Below, piece after piece: positions 33,000 to 44,324 of a stretch of 64,000 nucleotides of DNA (its first letter is position 1; the number at the start of each line of letters is the position of its first letter). The position numbers and the translations under genes are program-made. Source of the stretch: Codonopsis lanceolata (Eukaryota; Streptophyta; Magnoliopsida; Asterales; Campanulaceae); contig CM028377.1 of the NCBI GenBank assembly GCA_013146195.2, positions 28,438,602 through 28,502,601 of the forward strand, in the 5' to 3' direction. The notes beneath the pieces were generated by a model. That model did no database searches, was not told the DNA's origin, and saw only the letters and a list, made by a program, of their open reading frames with translations.

Positions 33000-34280
33000 T
33001 GTTAAGGTGCTTGTTGATGCTCATGTGTATTTAGATTTATATCTGCTCATACATTACATTAGTAATTTATACATTAGTGGCTAATTGGGCTGCGTATCAA
33101 TTAGCGTGGCAACTGTGTATAGAACTCTGCCAAGAATAGTTTATTCTTTAGGACTTCACAGGATCAGCGGAAGACCTCCTTTAAAGCTTCACCTAAGACT
33201 CTACAAAGATACAAACGGGCACTTTGTCTGCACTTGGTCAATCATGACGTGTCCAGTCAAACAATTATTAGTGGATCAATTTAAAGTTTACCCTTATTAG
33301 TTTGAATTTAAATTGAGACATTCCCTGACATCTCAGACCCGCCGAAAGTAGCTTTCCGGAAAGCAGGAAGACTTTCGCAGACTGAACAGTAAAAAGCAGG
33401 AGAACAGACTGTCACCTACTGTCTGTAACAACTCTTACAGATCTGACATCCAGATTGCCCTACTTCCAGTCTCTGCAAAAGATCTCTGCACCCATTCCCT
33501 GCTCGATATCTGTGAAGACGAAATCTTCAAGACGGCTCCATGCATTTAATGCATTTAACCTAATAGAGTTGTTATACTTCGTCTTCTCCAACGGATCTCA
33601 AGAATGCTCCAGCTATAAATGCCGCCATTAAAGACTGAAGAGATACACTTGATGAAAAGCTCTGAAAATCTACAACAACTCTAAGTCTTTATACTCAGTG
33701 CATTCAAGAGATCCTAAACAGATCAAGAAGTCCTCGACAACAGCAAGAAGACCTGCTTTAACTCTTATCATTTACTTCTTGTTGTTTTCATTCAAAGCTA
33801 TTCTTCTGCACGAATTAAATATCTTGTTTACCTAGATATTTAATTCCTAAACCCCCAAACACAAGTCAAATATTTTGTACACGATCCATTGGGAATATTC
33901 TTTGTAATAGATCTAGTGGAAAACATAGTGCACTTTTAAATCCAAGGTTGACTGCCTTGGTGGTGGACGTAGCACTCTTTATAGTGTGAACCATCCCAAA
34001 ATACTTGTGTTCTTCCTTTATTGTTTGTTTACTTATTGAACTGTTTATTATTTCCTTTATCTATATCCTTAACAGTATACTTAAGTAACCAGTCAAGTCT
34101 ACCGGTAGTCCTTAATCAGCAGACTTGTACCAGTTTCTTTGCAAGACTTCCGCTACTTCAATCTTCCCAATAGATTGTAAGTGCTTGTGAAAAGAACTTA
34201 CTTAAAAAGTTTTAAAGTGTATAATAAGCTATTCAACCCCCCCCCCTTCTAGCTTATTATTGTGTCCTTTGGGACTCACA
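33000..34280 (+). repeat. Solo LTR of the Sirevirus-like Copia lineage
   Basis: 1281 bp, TGTTAAGGTGC ... GGGACTCACA, related to the LTR at 16382-17648. A TATA box (GCTATAAATGCC) lies near 33613. No primer site or internal sequence flanks it, so it arose by LTR-LTR recombination. It splits the LINE endonuclease: codons on both sides join in frame across it. No clear target duplication. Confidence 0.82.
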
Positions 34281-34923
34281 GTGCTGGACCGAGGTTGCTT
34301 GAAACATGTCCAGCCAAGTTGTGTTGCTCAAAACGCGATCAATTCGCTCATGGATAGTGGCAGCACCATCACGCTTATTCCACCTAGTTACTTCTAGTAT
34401 ACCCCAAATCTATTAAACCCGCAGCAGATAAACAGGCATGAAAGTCCAGTGCCCCAATATGGTCCCAACCGGAGCCACCACTTTTTTCATTGGGGTAAAG
34501 AATGATATTAAAATCCCCTCCAAGCAGCCATGGGGTGTGAGAGTAGTTCGAGCTGATTTGGATAAGATCATCCCACAGGTCTTGCTGGTCACGCGAGTCA
34601 CACCTCGCATAAATACAAGAAAAAAGGGCATTAACAGGCCAAGAATAATGTTTAAATTGAAGAGTAACATGCTGAGGAGATTCCTGAATAAGACTACAAG
34701 AGAAGCTAGCTTTAATAAAAACCCAAATAGAGCTAGTAGAATTTGAAAAGGAAAACCGAAAATTTAATCGACGGGTGATGAGAGAAACTTTAGATGAATC
34801 TAACATAGGCTAAAAAATGGCAATGATAGAAATATTGTAAAGCCTAACCAGCTGTTTGAGACGCCTAACCGTTAGGTCATTACCAATACCTCGAACGTTC
34901 CAAAAGAGGGCCTTGCAATCCAT
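34281..34923 (-). pseudogene. LINE endonuclease (ORF2 N-terminus)
   Basis: Starts at the ATG at 34923 with ALFWNVRGIGNDLTVRRL, the usual start of plant L1 ORF2, then a stop near 34808 where the family has a catalytic Glu. It resumes at 34806 and carries WLLGGDFNIIL (the apurinic endonuclease-type motif) near 34510. The last motif (SDHSPF) lies beyond the solo LTR at 32985. The endonuclease nicks the target DNA. Confidence 0.85.
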
Positions 34924-35301
34924 TAAACACGATTAAGGGAATCAGCAACTGAGGGCTTGTTAGCCTTTGATCGCGTTTGTCTAGCAGAAGGAGGGATAGG
35001 AGGTTTAATTAGATATTGGAGGAAGGGGCATTTGACCTTCCAGATTAAGAGCTTGCAAGTTGATACTTTCAGTTTCCTCCTCATTGTCCAGTGTATTAAG
35101 CACGGCAAGCCTATTCGGAGATATGCAATTATGTCTTTCAGGAGATGAAATTTCTTCAGCATGCAAAGAAGACTGAGCCTGATCAGCCTGATCCCTTGAG
35201 CAAGGAGATTTCAGAGGTTTCGGAGAACTAGGGACCTCATTGGCCGGTAAGTTAGGGTTTGGAGGATGAGGCTCACTTTGATTATTGGCTTCATTAATCA
35301 A
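34924..35301 (-). pseudogene. LINE ORF1 C-terminal tail
   Basis: Pro/Ser-rich sequence (NQSEPHPPNPNLPANEVPSS ...) ending in SARQTRSKANKP, a basic tail frequently seen at the end of plant L1 ORF1 just ahead of ORF2. Two overlapping frames are open, so a shift near 35010 is likely. The nucleic-acid-binding part of ORF1 is missing through 5' truncation. Confidence 0.55.
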
Positions 35302-35382
35302 CGAATCATTGCCCTTGTCTTCAGTATCTCTTTCTTTTTCAGGAGGTAAGGTATTGGTGCATGTTGCCTCATTGGTTTTTGC

Positions 35383-36162
35383 TATTTTCTATTGGTAATA
35401 ACAAAAGATATATTTATCTAATGACTTTTATAAACAATACTTCTTTCTAAATAATGTGAGATACATTTATTTGTAACTAATGTGAGATACATCATCTAAA
35501 AACTTTTTAAACCAATATCACTTTTATAACCAATGTGAAATACTTATCTTCTATTGCTAATAATTGTAGACTTGTAAAATCAACATCACTCTCTAACCAA
35601 TGTATAATACATATCCTCATTTGGTAATAATAGTAGCAGTCTTTTATTTTAAAAAATTTATAACAAATATCTCTTCCTAAATAATGTGGGATACATCTCT
35701 TCTATTATATTGATGATAAAAGTAAAAGTCTTTTATCTAAAGACTTTTAAAACCAACATCATTTTTTAATAAATGTAGGATATATATCTCTTCTATTAGT
35801 AATAAAAGTAAAAGTCTTTTATCTAAAATTAAAATCAACATCACTTTCTAACCAATGTGAGATATACGTATTCTATTGATAATAATGGTAGAAATCTTAT
35901 ATCTAAAAACTTTGAAAATAAACATTACCCTCTACCAAATGTATGATACATCTATTCTATTGGTAATAATAGTATTTTAAAAGTCAACATTAATTTATAA
36001 CCAATATGTGATACATCTTTTCTATTGATAATAATAGTAGAATACTTTGTAACCAATGTGAAATACATGCATCTATTCTATTTGTAACAAAAAGTCTTTA
36101 ATCTAAAGACTTTTTAAACTAACATTTATTTTTAAACAATGTGAGATACATATATTTTATTG
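35383..36162. repeat. Degenerate minisatellite, right part (about 9 units)
   Basis: This continues the array of 26970-27440; unit starts are near 35383, 35551, 35618, 35696, 35791, 35868, 35951, 36020 and 36075. It ends at the TRIM. Confidence 0.75.
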
Positions 36163-36587
36163 TGTAATACCCCCAATCCCACATCGGGTAGATGTGGGAC
36201 TTGTGTTTGATTTATAAGGTAGTCATGCGCTACTACTGGGCACCAACATCATCCATGGACTTTTGGGTTGGCTTGTGGTGGGCCTGATGACCCAAGGTGA
36301 TGCGTGCTCAGTAGGCCAGTGTGTGGGCTTTGCGTAGCGGATCGGGCTTTCGGGCTCGGTTGTTACAAAATGGTATCCGAGCGGGTCTCGGTCGGAAATG
36401 TGGGAACAAAGTGTTGTGCGCGCCAAAGTGCTACACCGCAAAAGGTGGGAGCCACCTCTTGATCCCTGTACGAGCCTCCTACATCGCTCGGGGTACGATT
36501 CGGCCTTGACGAGGACGTCAAGGATTTGAGTGGGGGAGTGTGTGGGCTACACGTAACGGACCGAGCTCTCGGGCTCGGGTCGTTATA
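36163..36587 (+). mobile_element. TRIM with full 5' LTR and truncated 3' LTR
   Basis: 5' LTR 36163-36367 (TGTAATACCCC ... GGTTGTTACA, 205 bp), primer site TGGTATCCGAGC at 36371-36382, internal DNA of about 155 bp, polypurine tract GTGGGGGAG at 36530-36538, then only the last 49 bp of the 3' LTR. No coding capacity, as defined for TRIMs. Same family as the composite at 18778-19622. Confidence 0.8.
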
Positions 36588-37056
36588 GAAACAAATTGCG
36601 CAACTTGAGACACAAATTTCTTTACGTGTCATTTGTTTGTTGACAAAAGTAATTGTGCAAATGTGTTCTACTCGGCAAGAACATCGAAATGATATATTTA
36701 TTTGTCTAAATCAAGTTTTAGATGAATAAGATATCAAAGCTTAAAGTGTGATGTTAAAAGTGAGTCATAAGAAGTAATGTCTAACCTTGAAGATTGGTTA
36801 GAAGTAATGTTAGTTGTAAAAGTTTTTATATATAAGTCTTCTACTATTGACAATAGAAGAAGTTCTATATACTAATACTAATACCCCTTATCATATTGAT
36901 TATTATTATGTATTATTATTAGCTAATGGCTAGAAAACCAAAAGTTTTTAAAGCTTTCACATGGATGCTTTAGAATGAAGATTTATCCAAAGGTGGTGAG
37001 GTGACACAACCATAATGCTCCTCACCAACTTTAAATATATATATATATATATTTCA

Positions 37057-37403
37057 GGTTTCACTTGTATATACCGGTGGTGCAGAATATAAAAGTTGCA
37101 CTTCACCTTTTTTGTTTTGATGAAGATTTTGAAAAGGTCTAGAGAAATAACCAGGAATTTGAAAAACAACGGAGAAGACGCATAGAACAAGAATTGGATT
37201 TCATAAAGAAATAATTGATTTTGATTAAAAGCGCAATGTTGCGAGATTGATGAAGTAATTTCGTCTTCTGCCCCAAAAAGAAACAATATACAAAATGATG
37301 TATAAATATTGGAAATTGTATTTAAATTTGCATATAATGAGTAGTTGGTTATGTCTTGAAAACACAAATGTGATTGTACAATAATCATGAGTTATTTAAT
37401 AAA
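37057..37403. repeat. Dispersed repeat R1, copy B, right part
   Basis: Aligns with about 242-832 but lacks the Mutator MITE, giving its empty site at 37274-37282. It stops at 37403 where a second MITE begins. Confidence 0.88.
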
Positions 37404-37543
37404 GGGCAATGCTAGGGTCACTCTCATTTTGCACCAAAATATGAGTATTCTATGATGTGGCATACTCCCATTGGTAGGACATTTTGTGGGTCCCAGCACT
37501 CCAGCTAATGAGAGTGTGCCACATCACAGAGTACTCATATTTT
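37404..37543. mobile_element. Truncated MITE with a large inverted repeat
   Basis: Starts GGGCAATGCTAGGGTCAC. The segments around 37434-37475 and 37500-37543 are inverted copies of each other (CAAAATATGAGTA ... TACTCATATTTTG). The outer right end, expected as the complement of the start, is missing: LARD sequence begins at 37544. Confidence 0.6.
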
Positions 37544-40087
37544 GATCTCTAATTCATCTTATGAAAAAAATTAAGAGTCAAAAACTTCATATCATGAAAC
37601 TTTAATTGATCCCTCTGTTTTATAATATTTAGTTTCTGGAAACTTAGTCTATATTTCAAAGTAATATTAGTCAGCCACTAAAGAAATTTGAACAACAATT
37701 CTCTAAAAATGTTGCAAATGAAATCATTCCTTAAGTAGCATCTACTACAAACACAATAGCTCATATTCCTAAGGGCTCATTCGGGAAGACGTCTACATTG
37801 ATCTGAACGTGACTGTCAATAAAGGTATATTCCAAGTCCGGTGCTCCTTATTCTCTATGCACTGAGACCCAGGAGGATTAAGATATTCAAGATCATGTTC
37901 TTTCCTTCCTCTTCTTTCGGATCTGATTGAAATACTTATTCATGTATCTTTTTATTGTCTTTGGAGCTTTCTAAAGCTCGCAAAGTGTTACTGATGATCT
38001 TCTTAATTTTCATTCAGGAATACAGATTTTCTCAAGATCATCTAACTACCTTTGATTATCTCTCTATCTGACTGAATTGCAATCTCTACTCTTTTGTCAC
38101 AGTCAACTCTTCTTCTTACTGGGTGCTTTGATTTATGACTAATATCTGTTTCATCTTTCCTACTCTCTGATATTCAGGAATAAATCTTCACTGCACATCG
38201 TTTATATTTGCATGTTCTGTCCATCTCTGTTTTTCTCAGCAAATATAAATATTTGAGTAATTGTTTATCATACTATGTTCTTTGATTCTTTTTCTTCCTT
38301 TAAGTATGATATACATTACCAATCTGAATTGATGTCTTTTATTCAAAGTTATCTTTGATCTGCTGTGTATTTGCAACATCAATTCTCCTTCTTCGATGAT
38401 CTTTGTTGATGTAATGAACTTCATAAGCTCAGTTCGGTGTGCTGACTTATAGGAGTTTCCACCTTAGTAGACATTGTGCAAACTACATGGGTATCTTTGC
38501 AATTTCTACAAAGGTTGAGGCTAAGCTTTTCGAAATTGACTACTTCTTAAAGCATAATGAAAAATTCCTTAGATTCTTGGTAAAGGTAAACAAAATGTTT
38601 AAAAAGGTAAAACAATTTCTTCAAAACTGTTTATGAAAAGTTGTTTTGTCAAATCTTTACTGAAAAGTTGTTTTGACAAATCAAAAACCTTTTTATCTTC
38701 TCAAGAAAGCCGACTTGTCTTTTCAATTTTCTTTTGGGCTTTCCAAGGAGAACAATTTACCGGATATCTAGGAATTGACTCATCTCTCAAACAAGTCTTT
38801 ATGACTTCACAGTGGGTAGATGAAAGGACCATTCACCTTATTAGTTCACCTTTATGACAAGTCCTTAGTCTTGCCTCAGCAAGTATAAATAAAGACTTCC
38901 CTCCTTCATCTCTATCACTTGCAAACTATCTCCAAACACTATGATAGATGTTGATACAAAATCTCTTTCTTCCAAAATGTTACTTAGGAGAATTCTTAGC
39001 GATAGATCAAGCCTCTCTCTCAACAACTTGGAATTATTTTTTTCTATTCCCCAAAAGTTGTTTGGTTTGTTTCGAGGATTCCTCTTATATGAAGAATTTC
39101 TTCAACAACCATTTAGCATGCCTCTCTCTAAACCCCATGATCGTGCTCATGTTAGCCACCCCTTTTCAGTAGTGTATACTTTCTACATTTTCTCGTGCTG
39201 ACATGATTCTCCCTAGAGATCAGCACAAATCACAGCAGTGGACTGCCTTAAGGTAGTCCAACCTGCTCGTGAAGATCATCTAGGTTCTAGAGCTAGCTAA
39301 AGGGAGAAGGAAGAGAAGGCAACAGAATCACATATCTGCATTTTTCACAATGTAGAGATTCCGTTTGGCTGCCTCTTTCGACTTTGAGCTCCTTGATCTA
39401 GACCTATATTGCGTTTGCCAACCGGTTAAACGGATCTGGGTCCATAGTCCTCATAGACATCTCCTTGTAACATTTTTATCTTTAGAAATGTATCAGGTGT
39501 TTAGATTAGTTGTTTAATAGGAGTAGTTAAGTCATCGGAAGTTGTATTGAATCTTGTAATCTTTAGATTCTCTTTGTATTCGAGTATATTTTGATCTAAA
39601 TGAAAACTTGTTTAAAGCAACTTTCCTTCATGTCTATCTGCCTTTGCTTGTACATCTTATGATAGCATGAACTCTTGTGTTTGCTTATGGATTCTGATCT
39701 TCATATTACAGTATTCATTTCGGATCCACAATAGCAAGCATAACTCTACTGTTAACCTAACAGCAAACTAATCCTTAACCACGAGTTTCTCTATTCAACA
39801 AAATGATAATTCTGATGAGACAATCCCAGGATCTATTCTTTAAATAATTGTCTTATAAATCTGGTCTACCATTTTCACATGCGACTCAGATAGCACAGAA
39901 GACTTTAAATTCTTTTATCAAAACTTCAAGTGCTTAAAAGACTAAGGTTATTCATAGTTTAATGACAATATTTGCTTTAACTACTGTCATTACATCTAGA
40001 TTAATTGGTTTCTTTAATTCTTAAAAGAACCTTATTTTTATTGAAAACTTCAATGATTAGTGGTAGAAATCTCATCAGAAGAATCAA
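37544..40087 (+). mobile_element. LARD-like element interior, copy 2 (5' truncated, no LTR)
   Basis: It matches 5588-8102 nearly throughout. The LTR, primer site and first 430 bases of the interior are absent. No enzyme domains. The junction with the MITE at 37543/37544 is sharp. Confidence 0.75.
38886..39201 (+). CDS. Small TATA-led open frame in LARD copy 2, unknown product
   Basis: An 86-codon frame (ATG at 38941) begins MIDVDTKSLSSKMLLRRILS and ends YTFYIFSC. A TATA box (AGTATAAATAAAG, near 38886) and a pyrimidine-rich leader stand in promoter position, about 50 bases upstream. Downstream, 39460-39610 looks like a plant 3' untranslated region (TTGTAATCTTTAGATTC and similar T-rich signals). 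I do not recognise the protein; it has no signal peptide, membrane segment or known motif. The copy at 6927-7197 is broken. It may be a captured host transcript or chance. Confidence 0.3.
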
Positions 40088-41030
40088 TGTTGGAATATGG
40101 ACAACTTTAGTTATGGATTTCTTTGAAAGGACTACTCACCTAGCAACTCCTTTCCCATAAATTGAAGATCTCACCTTAACCCATGATGTTCTGGTGAATC
40201 TTCATTTCCATCCAAAAAAATTCTAGTCTCAAACACTTCGCCCGAGACCTCATGCTTCTTCTTTGGAAGGATGACCTTCGAGGAACTAGCGACTTCTTAC
40301 ATTTGTTTCCTCTGTTCAAGACAACCCTGCTCAAAATTTCTCTCATCCTTCTTGAGTCTTGAACAAATTGACTTTCTTATCCAAAAGTTAGTCATCTCCT
40401 TAGCTATTAACCTTGAAGCATAAGACATTCTTTTACAACTCTACTCTCAGTCAAACCTAGTATAAGCTGCTTGCTTCTTTGTGATACAAGTACTTTAACT
40501 AAGGTGACTGTTGACTCTATGTCGCTTCTCTGCTCACTTATCGGGATTCTGTTGAGGAGGAGCATGGTCATTAGCTAATCCATGCCAATGAAGCCTATGG
40601 TTTATCCTTCCAAAAGCCGAGGCACTCCAAAGGATAAAATTGCTGAAACATTGCTTATTTAATTGGTATATGCAGACTTTCATATCTATTGTATCATACT
40701 CATTCAGCAATCCTCTAGTCTGCTTAACTCCTAAAGTTACAATTTTCCTTGAGCAGACTCCAAACCCTGCTGATCTACCTTTATCAGCAGACGCTAAACT
40801 CTGCTTTCAGCAGACTCAAAAAATTCTGCTAATCATCTTCAACTAGCAGATCCTCATCTATGTCGACTTCCTTGCTTCTCTTATCACTTGAAAACGGCAT
40901 ATCTCAATCTTTGCTGATCAATCCTCATACTCCTAATCCTTGATATCAGCAAACCCTTATCTACTGATCACCTATTTCAAAATCAGTATCAGTAGACTCC
41001 CATCCTTCTTGAACACAGTATCTTTCAACA
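40088..41030 (+). repeat. LTR-like TG...CA block (element X), copy 2
   Basis: Starts TGTTGGAATATGGAC and ends CTTTCAACA, directly followed by ATTGGTATCG and, 14 bases on, ATTGGTATCACAGC, both like a tRNA-Met primer site. Rich in CAGCAGAC / CTGCTG words. If it is an LTR, the gag-like gene at 42103-43006 lies about 1 kb inside element X. Confidence 0.45.
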
Positions 41031-43312
41031 ATTGGTATCGACTAATTGGTATCACAGCAATTACATTGCTGACCTCATAAGTGTGTTCAAGACAACTGAT
41101 AATCATGCATCTTCAAACATTAATATCAGCAGACATTAATCACTGTTGTATACATCCTTAGGTTCTCAGTTGAATCAGCAGACTCGAAACTCTGCTGGTC
41201 GACATCCTCAATCAGTAGACTCAAAACTCTGCTGGTTATTCTTGAACAGCAGACTCCCACTCATGTTGTTCCCACTCTTGGATCAGCACTCTTCACACTC
41301 TACTGAAACTGATCATCAACATTGGTTTCAGACTTTAACTCTACTGATCAACCTTGTGTAACGATATCTTTGACATAAAACGTTTAGGAATATTGATAGC
41401 ATTTCAAAAATATATTTCACAACTTCTTTGTTTCAAAACACAGAAAAACTTCTTTGATTTCAAAACACATTTTCTTCCTTGTTCTAGAATGACTAGAAGA
41501 CTCGGAGATTCTTGTGGATGACTCGAAGTTTCTTACGGTAAAGAATGAACACAAAGATCTTCACTGTTTTGCAAAACATTTTCTTAAAAAGATACTTTCA
41601 AAATATTTTTAAAATTATTTTTGTTTCAAAAATTCTATAGATTTGGGAGATTGCTGAAGATTGTGTAGATGATTCAGAATGCCCCGTAAATTATCTATTT
41701 GAACATTTGGAATTTTTAAAACCTATCCTATTTCCTAAACTTATTTTGTACGAAACTTGCTATTTTTTTTGCTCATCGATATCAACACAACTTCTTTTCA
41801 ATACCCTCTGTCCTCAAAATTCATCTATCTTTCTTGGTATTGAAATCCTCGATTTTAAGTCACAAAGCTGTCCAAATTCATATTCCCTAGAGTGACTTAA
41901 TTTCGCAATCATGAATCGCCGCCTTTCCAAGAAACGCGTCCACTCCAAATCAGAAATCTTGACATGATTTCTTAGCGCTTCATATATACGTCATTCTTGC
42001 TCACGATTGGATATTCAAACGAAGGTTCTTGATAAGTGTGTTCTTCCTGCATATTCTCATAAAGTACTGAATATATATATATGCTCATTGAAAATCTTCT
42101 GATTGGCTATCTCGCAATCGTTATCCTTTGTTTCCACTCCAACAATTGATACGATTACTATCAGTGGTTCTTCTTTTCTTCCTCAGAAAATCTCCATGGC
42201 CGCCTCTTCTTCTAACAGCGTCTCTAACCCTATTGCTCCTCTTGAATCTTCCTTCATTACCAAAGTAGGCTCCCAATCCTACATTCTTGGTCGAACGATT
42301 CAAGGAGAACGATTTCTCCTCGACAATATTGTTGGTGCAAAGATTATAGATCTTTTCCACAGTTCTGGACTCGTCTCCATCCTTACATTTCGCGAAGAAT
42401 TCTACTGCTTTCAACTGGTCGACGAATTCTACTCAAGGATGCAACTGACAAGAGATAATAAGAGCCTCCACGGTCGCATTCGAGGCATTGATCTGGAGTC
42501 CTCGATGTCGATAATGAGAGTGCATCAGGGTCTTCGATCTTCCCTCTGTTGGCCCTGACTCCATTAATGATTCTGTTCTCAACGAATCATGGCTGCACCG
42601 TACTGGCTACCATTCTCGCGATGACTACAGTACATGGGATATTTTCAATTATCCCTTGGACATGTACTGTGTTGGTGAAATTCTGAGCCAATGTCTCCTG
42701 TTTCACGAACCAGGCTCAGGAAGTGACACCAGAAGGCTTCGAAACTTCACCATTGTTGTTCTCGACTCTCATGTCATCAATTTGTCTGAAGTAGTCTTCT
42801 ATCTCATCTGTTGGTCTATTCTGCGAAGACAAATGAATGGGTCTGGTATTCGCAAGTACGCTAGGATTATTAGTTATTTCTTATGCTCCTACCACACCAT
42901 TCGTTCCACGATTCACGAGGATGAACGTCTTCACATTCTTGGCATGCTAATCACTCGAGAATTGTTCGCTGAAGTTTTTCGATCGAGGATAGAAACTATT
43001 CCTTAGATTAGCACCGGTAGTTTGGAGATTCAAATTAGGATGTATTATTCAATGTTATCGTACTTTCTTGCTCTTTTGTCATATTGTCCAACTCTTCTGT
43101 TCTCAATTTTTTTTCTTTATCCTCTTTGCTTGCAACTGTTCTTTAGAATCATTCCTTTGCTTGCAACCATTAAGGAGGAGAGTTTTAGTTATGCCTTACA
43201 ACTTTAACTCACATTAAGGAGAAGAGTTACAATTATAGAGGAGAGTTAAGGAGGAGAGTTACAATTATGACATAGTATGCACAACCTTAGGAGGAGAATT
43301 TGCTTTACAAGG
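41031..43312 (+). mobile_element. Interior of element X up to the gap
   Basis: The leader contains repeated ATCAGCAGACTC / ACTCTGCTG words to about 41340, then AT-rich DNA, then the gag-like pseudogene. The 3' end, including any second LTR, is lost in the gap at 43313. Confidence 0.45.
42103..43006 (+). pseudogene. Gag-like or plant-transposon-type protein, frameshifted
   Basis: Two open stretches in different frames: 42103-42558 (151 codons) and 42656-43006 (116 codons). The first contains SMAASSSNSVSN, then FREEFYCFQLVDEFYSRMQL and LHGRIRGIDLE; the second CVGEILSQCLL, LRNFTIVVLDSHVINLSEVVFYLI and KYARIISYFL. The pattern (Glu-Phe-Tyr, an R-G-x-x-I/V turn, then helices around H-V-I-N-L-S-E-V) resembles from memory the 'putative plant transposon protein' domain found in many plant retroelement ORFs (Pfam PF20167). 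The better start may be the ATG at 42196. A shift of frame near 42550-42650 breaks it. I see no enzyme motif. Confidence 0.55.
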
Positions 43313-43412
43313 NNNNNNNNNNNNNNNNNNNNNNNNNNNNNNNNNNNNNNNNNNNNNNNNNNNNNNNNNNNNNNNNNNNNNNNNNNNNNNNNNNNNNNNN
43401 NNNNNNNNNNNN
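43313..43412. other. Assembly gap (100 N)
   Basis: A run of exactly 100 Ns. The sequence before it belongs to element X; after it comes unrelated AT-rich DNA. Confidence 0.99.
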
Positions 43413-43612
43413 GTCCCCTCAAGTTTGTTAAAATCTAATAGGGTACTGTCCATGTTTCCCTAAAAAAAATATTACAAAACTAACTTTTAATTTTTTTTTC
43501 ACTGTTGAATGATTATATTGTTTTAATTGATTATCGAGAGGTGTTCATTTTAAATTGTCCACAAAATCAAAATCCATATGACTTGATCGAAGAAAGAGTA
43601 TAAAAACCATCT

Positions 43613-43860
43613 TGTTAAAATCTGTAAAGGAAGAAGGTTTTAGGAAGGCTGCCGGACCACCACCATTAACGGTGGTGGCCGGAGGTAAGAGAGAAGAGAG
43701 AGCGTGCGTGAGATGTAGAGAAAGAAAGGAGTAAAAACTGATTTTATTATTGATTGAATTGATTAAAAAAAAAAAGAACTATTACATCAAGTATTTATCT
43801 AAAGACTAATGTCATATTGAGCTTACAATGTTTGAGCCTCTTGGGCCAATATCTTCAACA
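43613..43860 (-). repeat. 3' LTR (minus sense) of the small Copia
   Basis: 248 bp. Contains a perfect hairpin CCACCACC-ATTAAC-GGTGGTGG (43657-43678) extended by CCGG on both sides. Confidence 0.87.
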
Positions 43861-44324
43861 CTCCCCCTCAACTTTTACACGCAACTTTGTGAAATGTGCG
43901 AGTTGGAGAGGTGCAAACAAATGAGCTCCAATGGGCTGGGCCTCTTGGGCCAATACAAATCAAATGGGCCTTTACAGCAAATTGGCTTCTATGGGCCTGA
44001 ATCAAATGAGCCATAATTTGGCTGAATTGTCTCTTTGGGCCTGAGATAGTAACAATCTTTAGCAAGATGTCAAGCTAGTTGATCGGAGCCCATAAACGGA
44101 TCACCCCTAACACTTGTAGTAGATGTTGAGAAGCCCAAACAGGAGCCAATCCCCAAAAAGCTTACTCAATAAAAGGTGATTAGAAGACAAAGGAGTATCC
44201 CAAATCGAACTTTTTTGTCCGTAAGATTACATCCTTAATCCAAAAATGTTGATCGAATATCGTCCACATAGAGATATAAAAAACCAAGTCAATATTTGAC
44301 TTTGGCAAACAGAGCACCTGATTG

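Larger units (their letters stand above)
27441..35382 (-). mobile_element. L1-type LINE, decayed, interrupted by two LTR insertions
   Basis: The poly(A) tail shows as T10 at 27441-27450, next to a conserved 3' end (reverse complement of GGCACCCAGCTAGATTTTA). Reading leftward from 35382: ORF1 tail, endonuclease, reverse transcriptase, zf-RVT and RNase H. A solo LTR (33000-34280) splits the endonuclease, and a Gypsy derivative (28949-30918) splits the region after RT. The 5' end is truncated in ORF1. I could not find a clear target duplication. Confidence 0.87.
26939..37051 (-). mobile_element. Helitron-type insertion carrying a minisatellite and nested TEs
   Basis: The left edge reads CTAG then, 10 bases in, a perfect hairpin CGTGC-TCC-GCACG (26953-26965). 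On the minus strand this is a Helitron 3' end: hairpin, short spacer, CTAG, then host T. The host A (26938) and T (37052) are adjacent in R1 copy A, with no target duplication, as expected for Helitrons. The right edge is a (TA)n tract without the expected TC start, so the 5' end is eroded. Without nested elements the Helitron is about 1.7 kb, mostly minisatellite, with no helicase, so it is non-autonomous. Confidence 0.7.

Noticed and set aside
33000..34280. Part of a full LTR element in the LINE
   Set aside because: No primer site, polypurine tract or internal sequence on either side; endonuclease codons continue directly at both borders, so it is a solo LTR.
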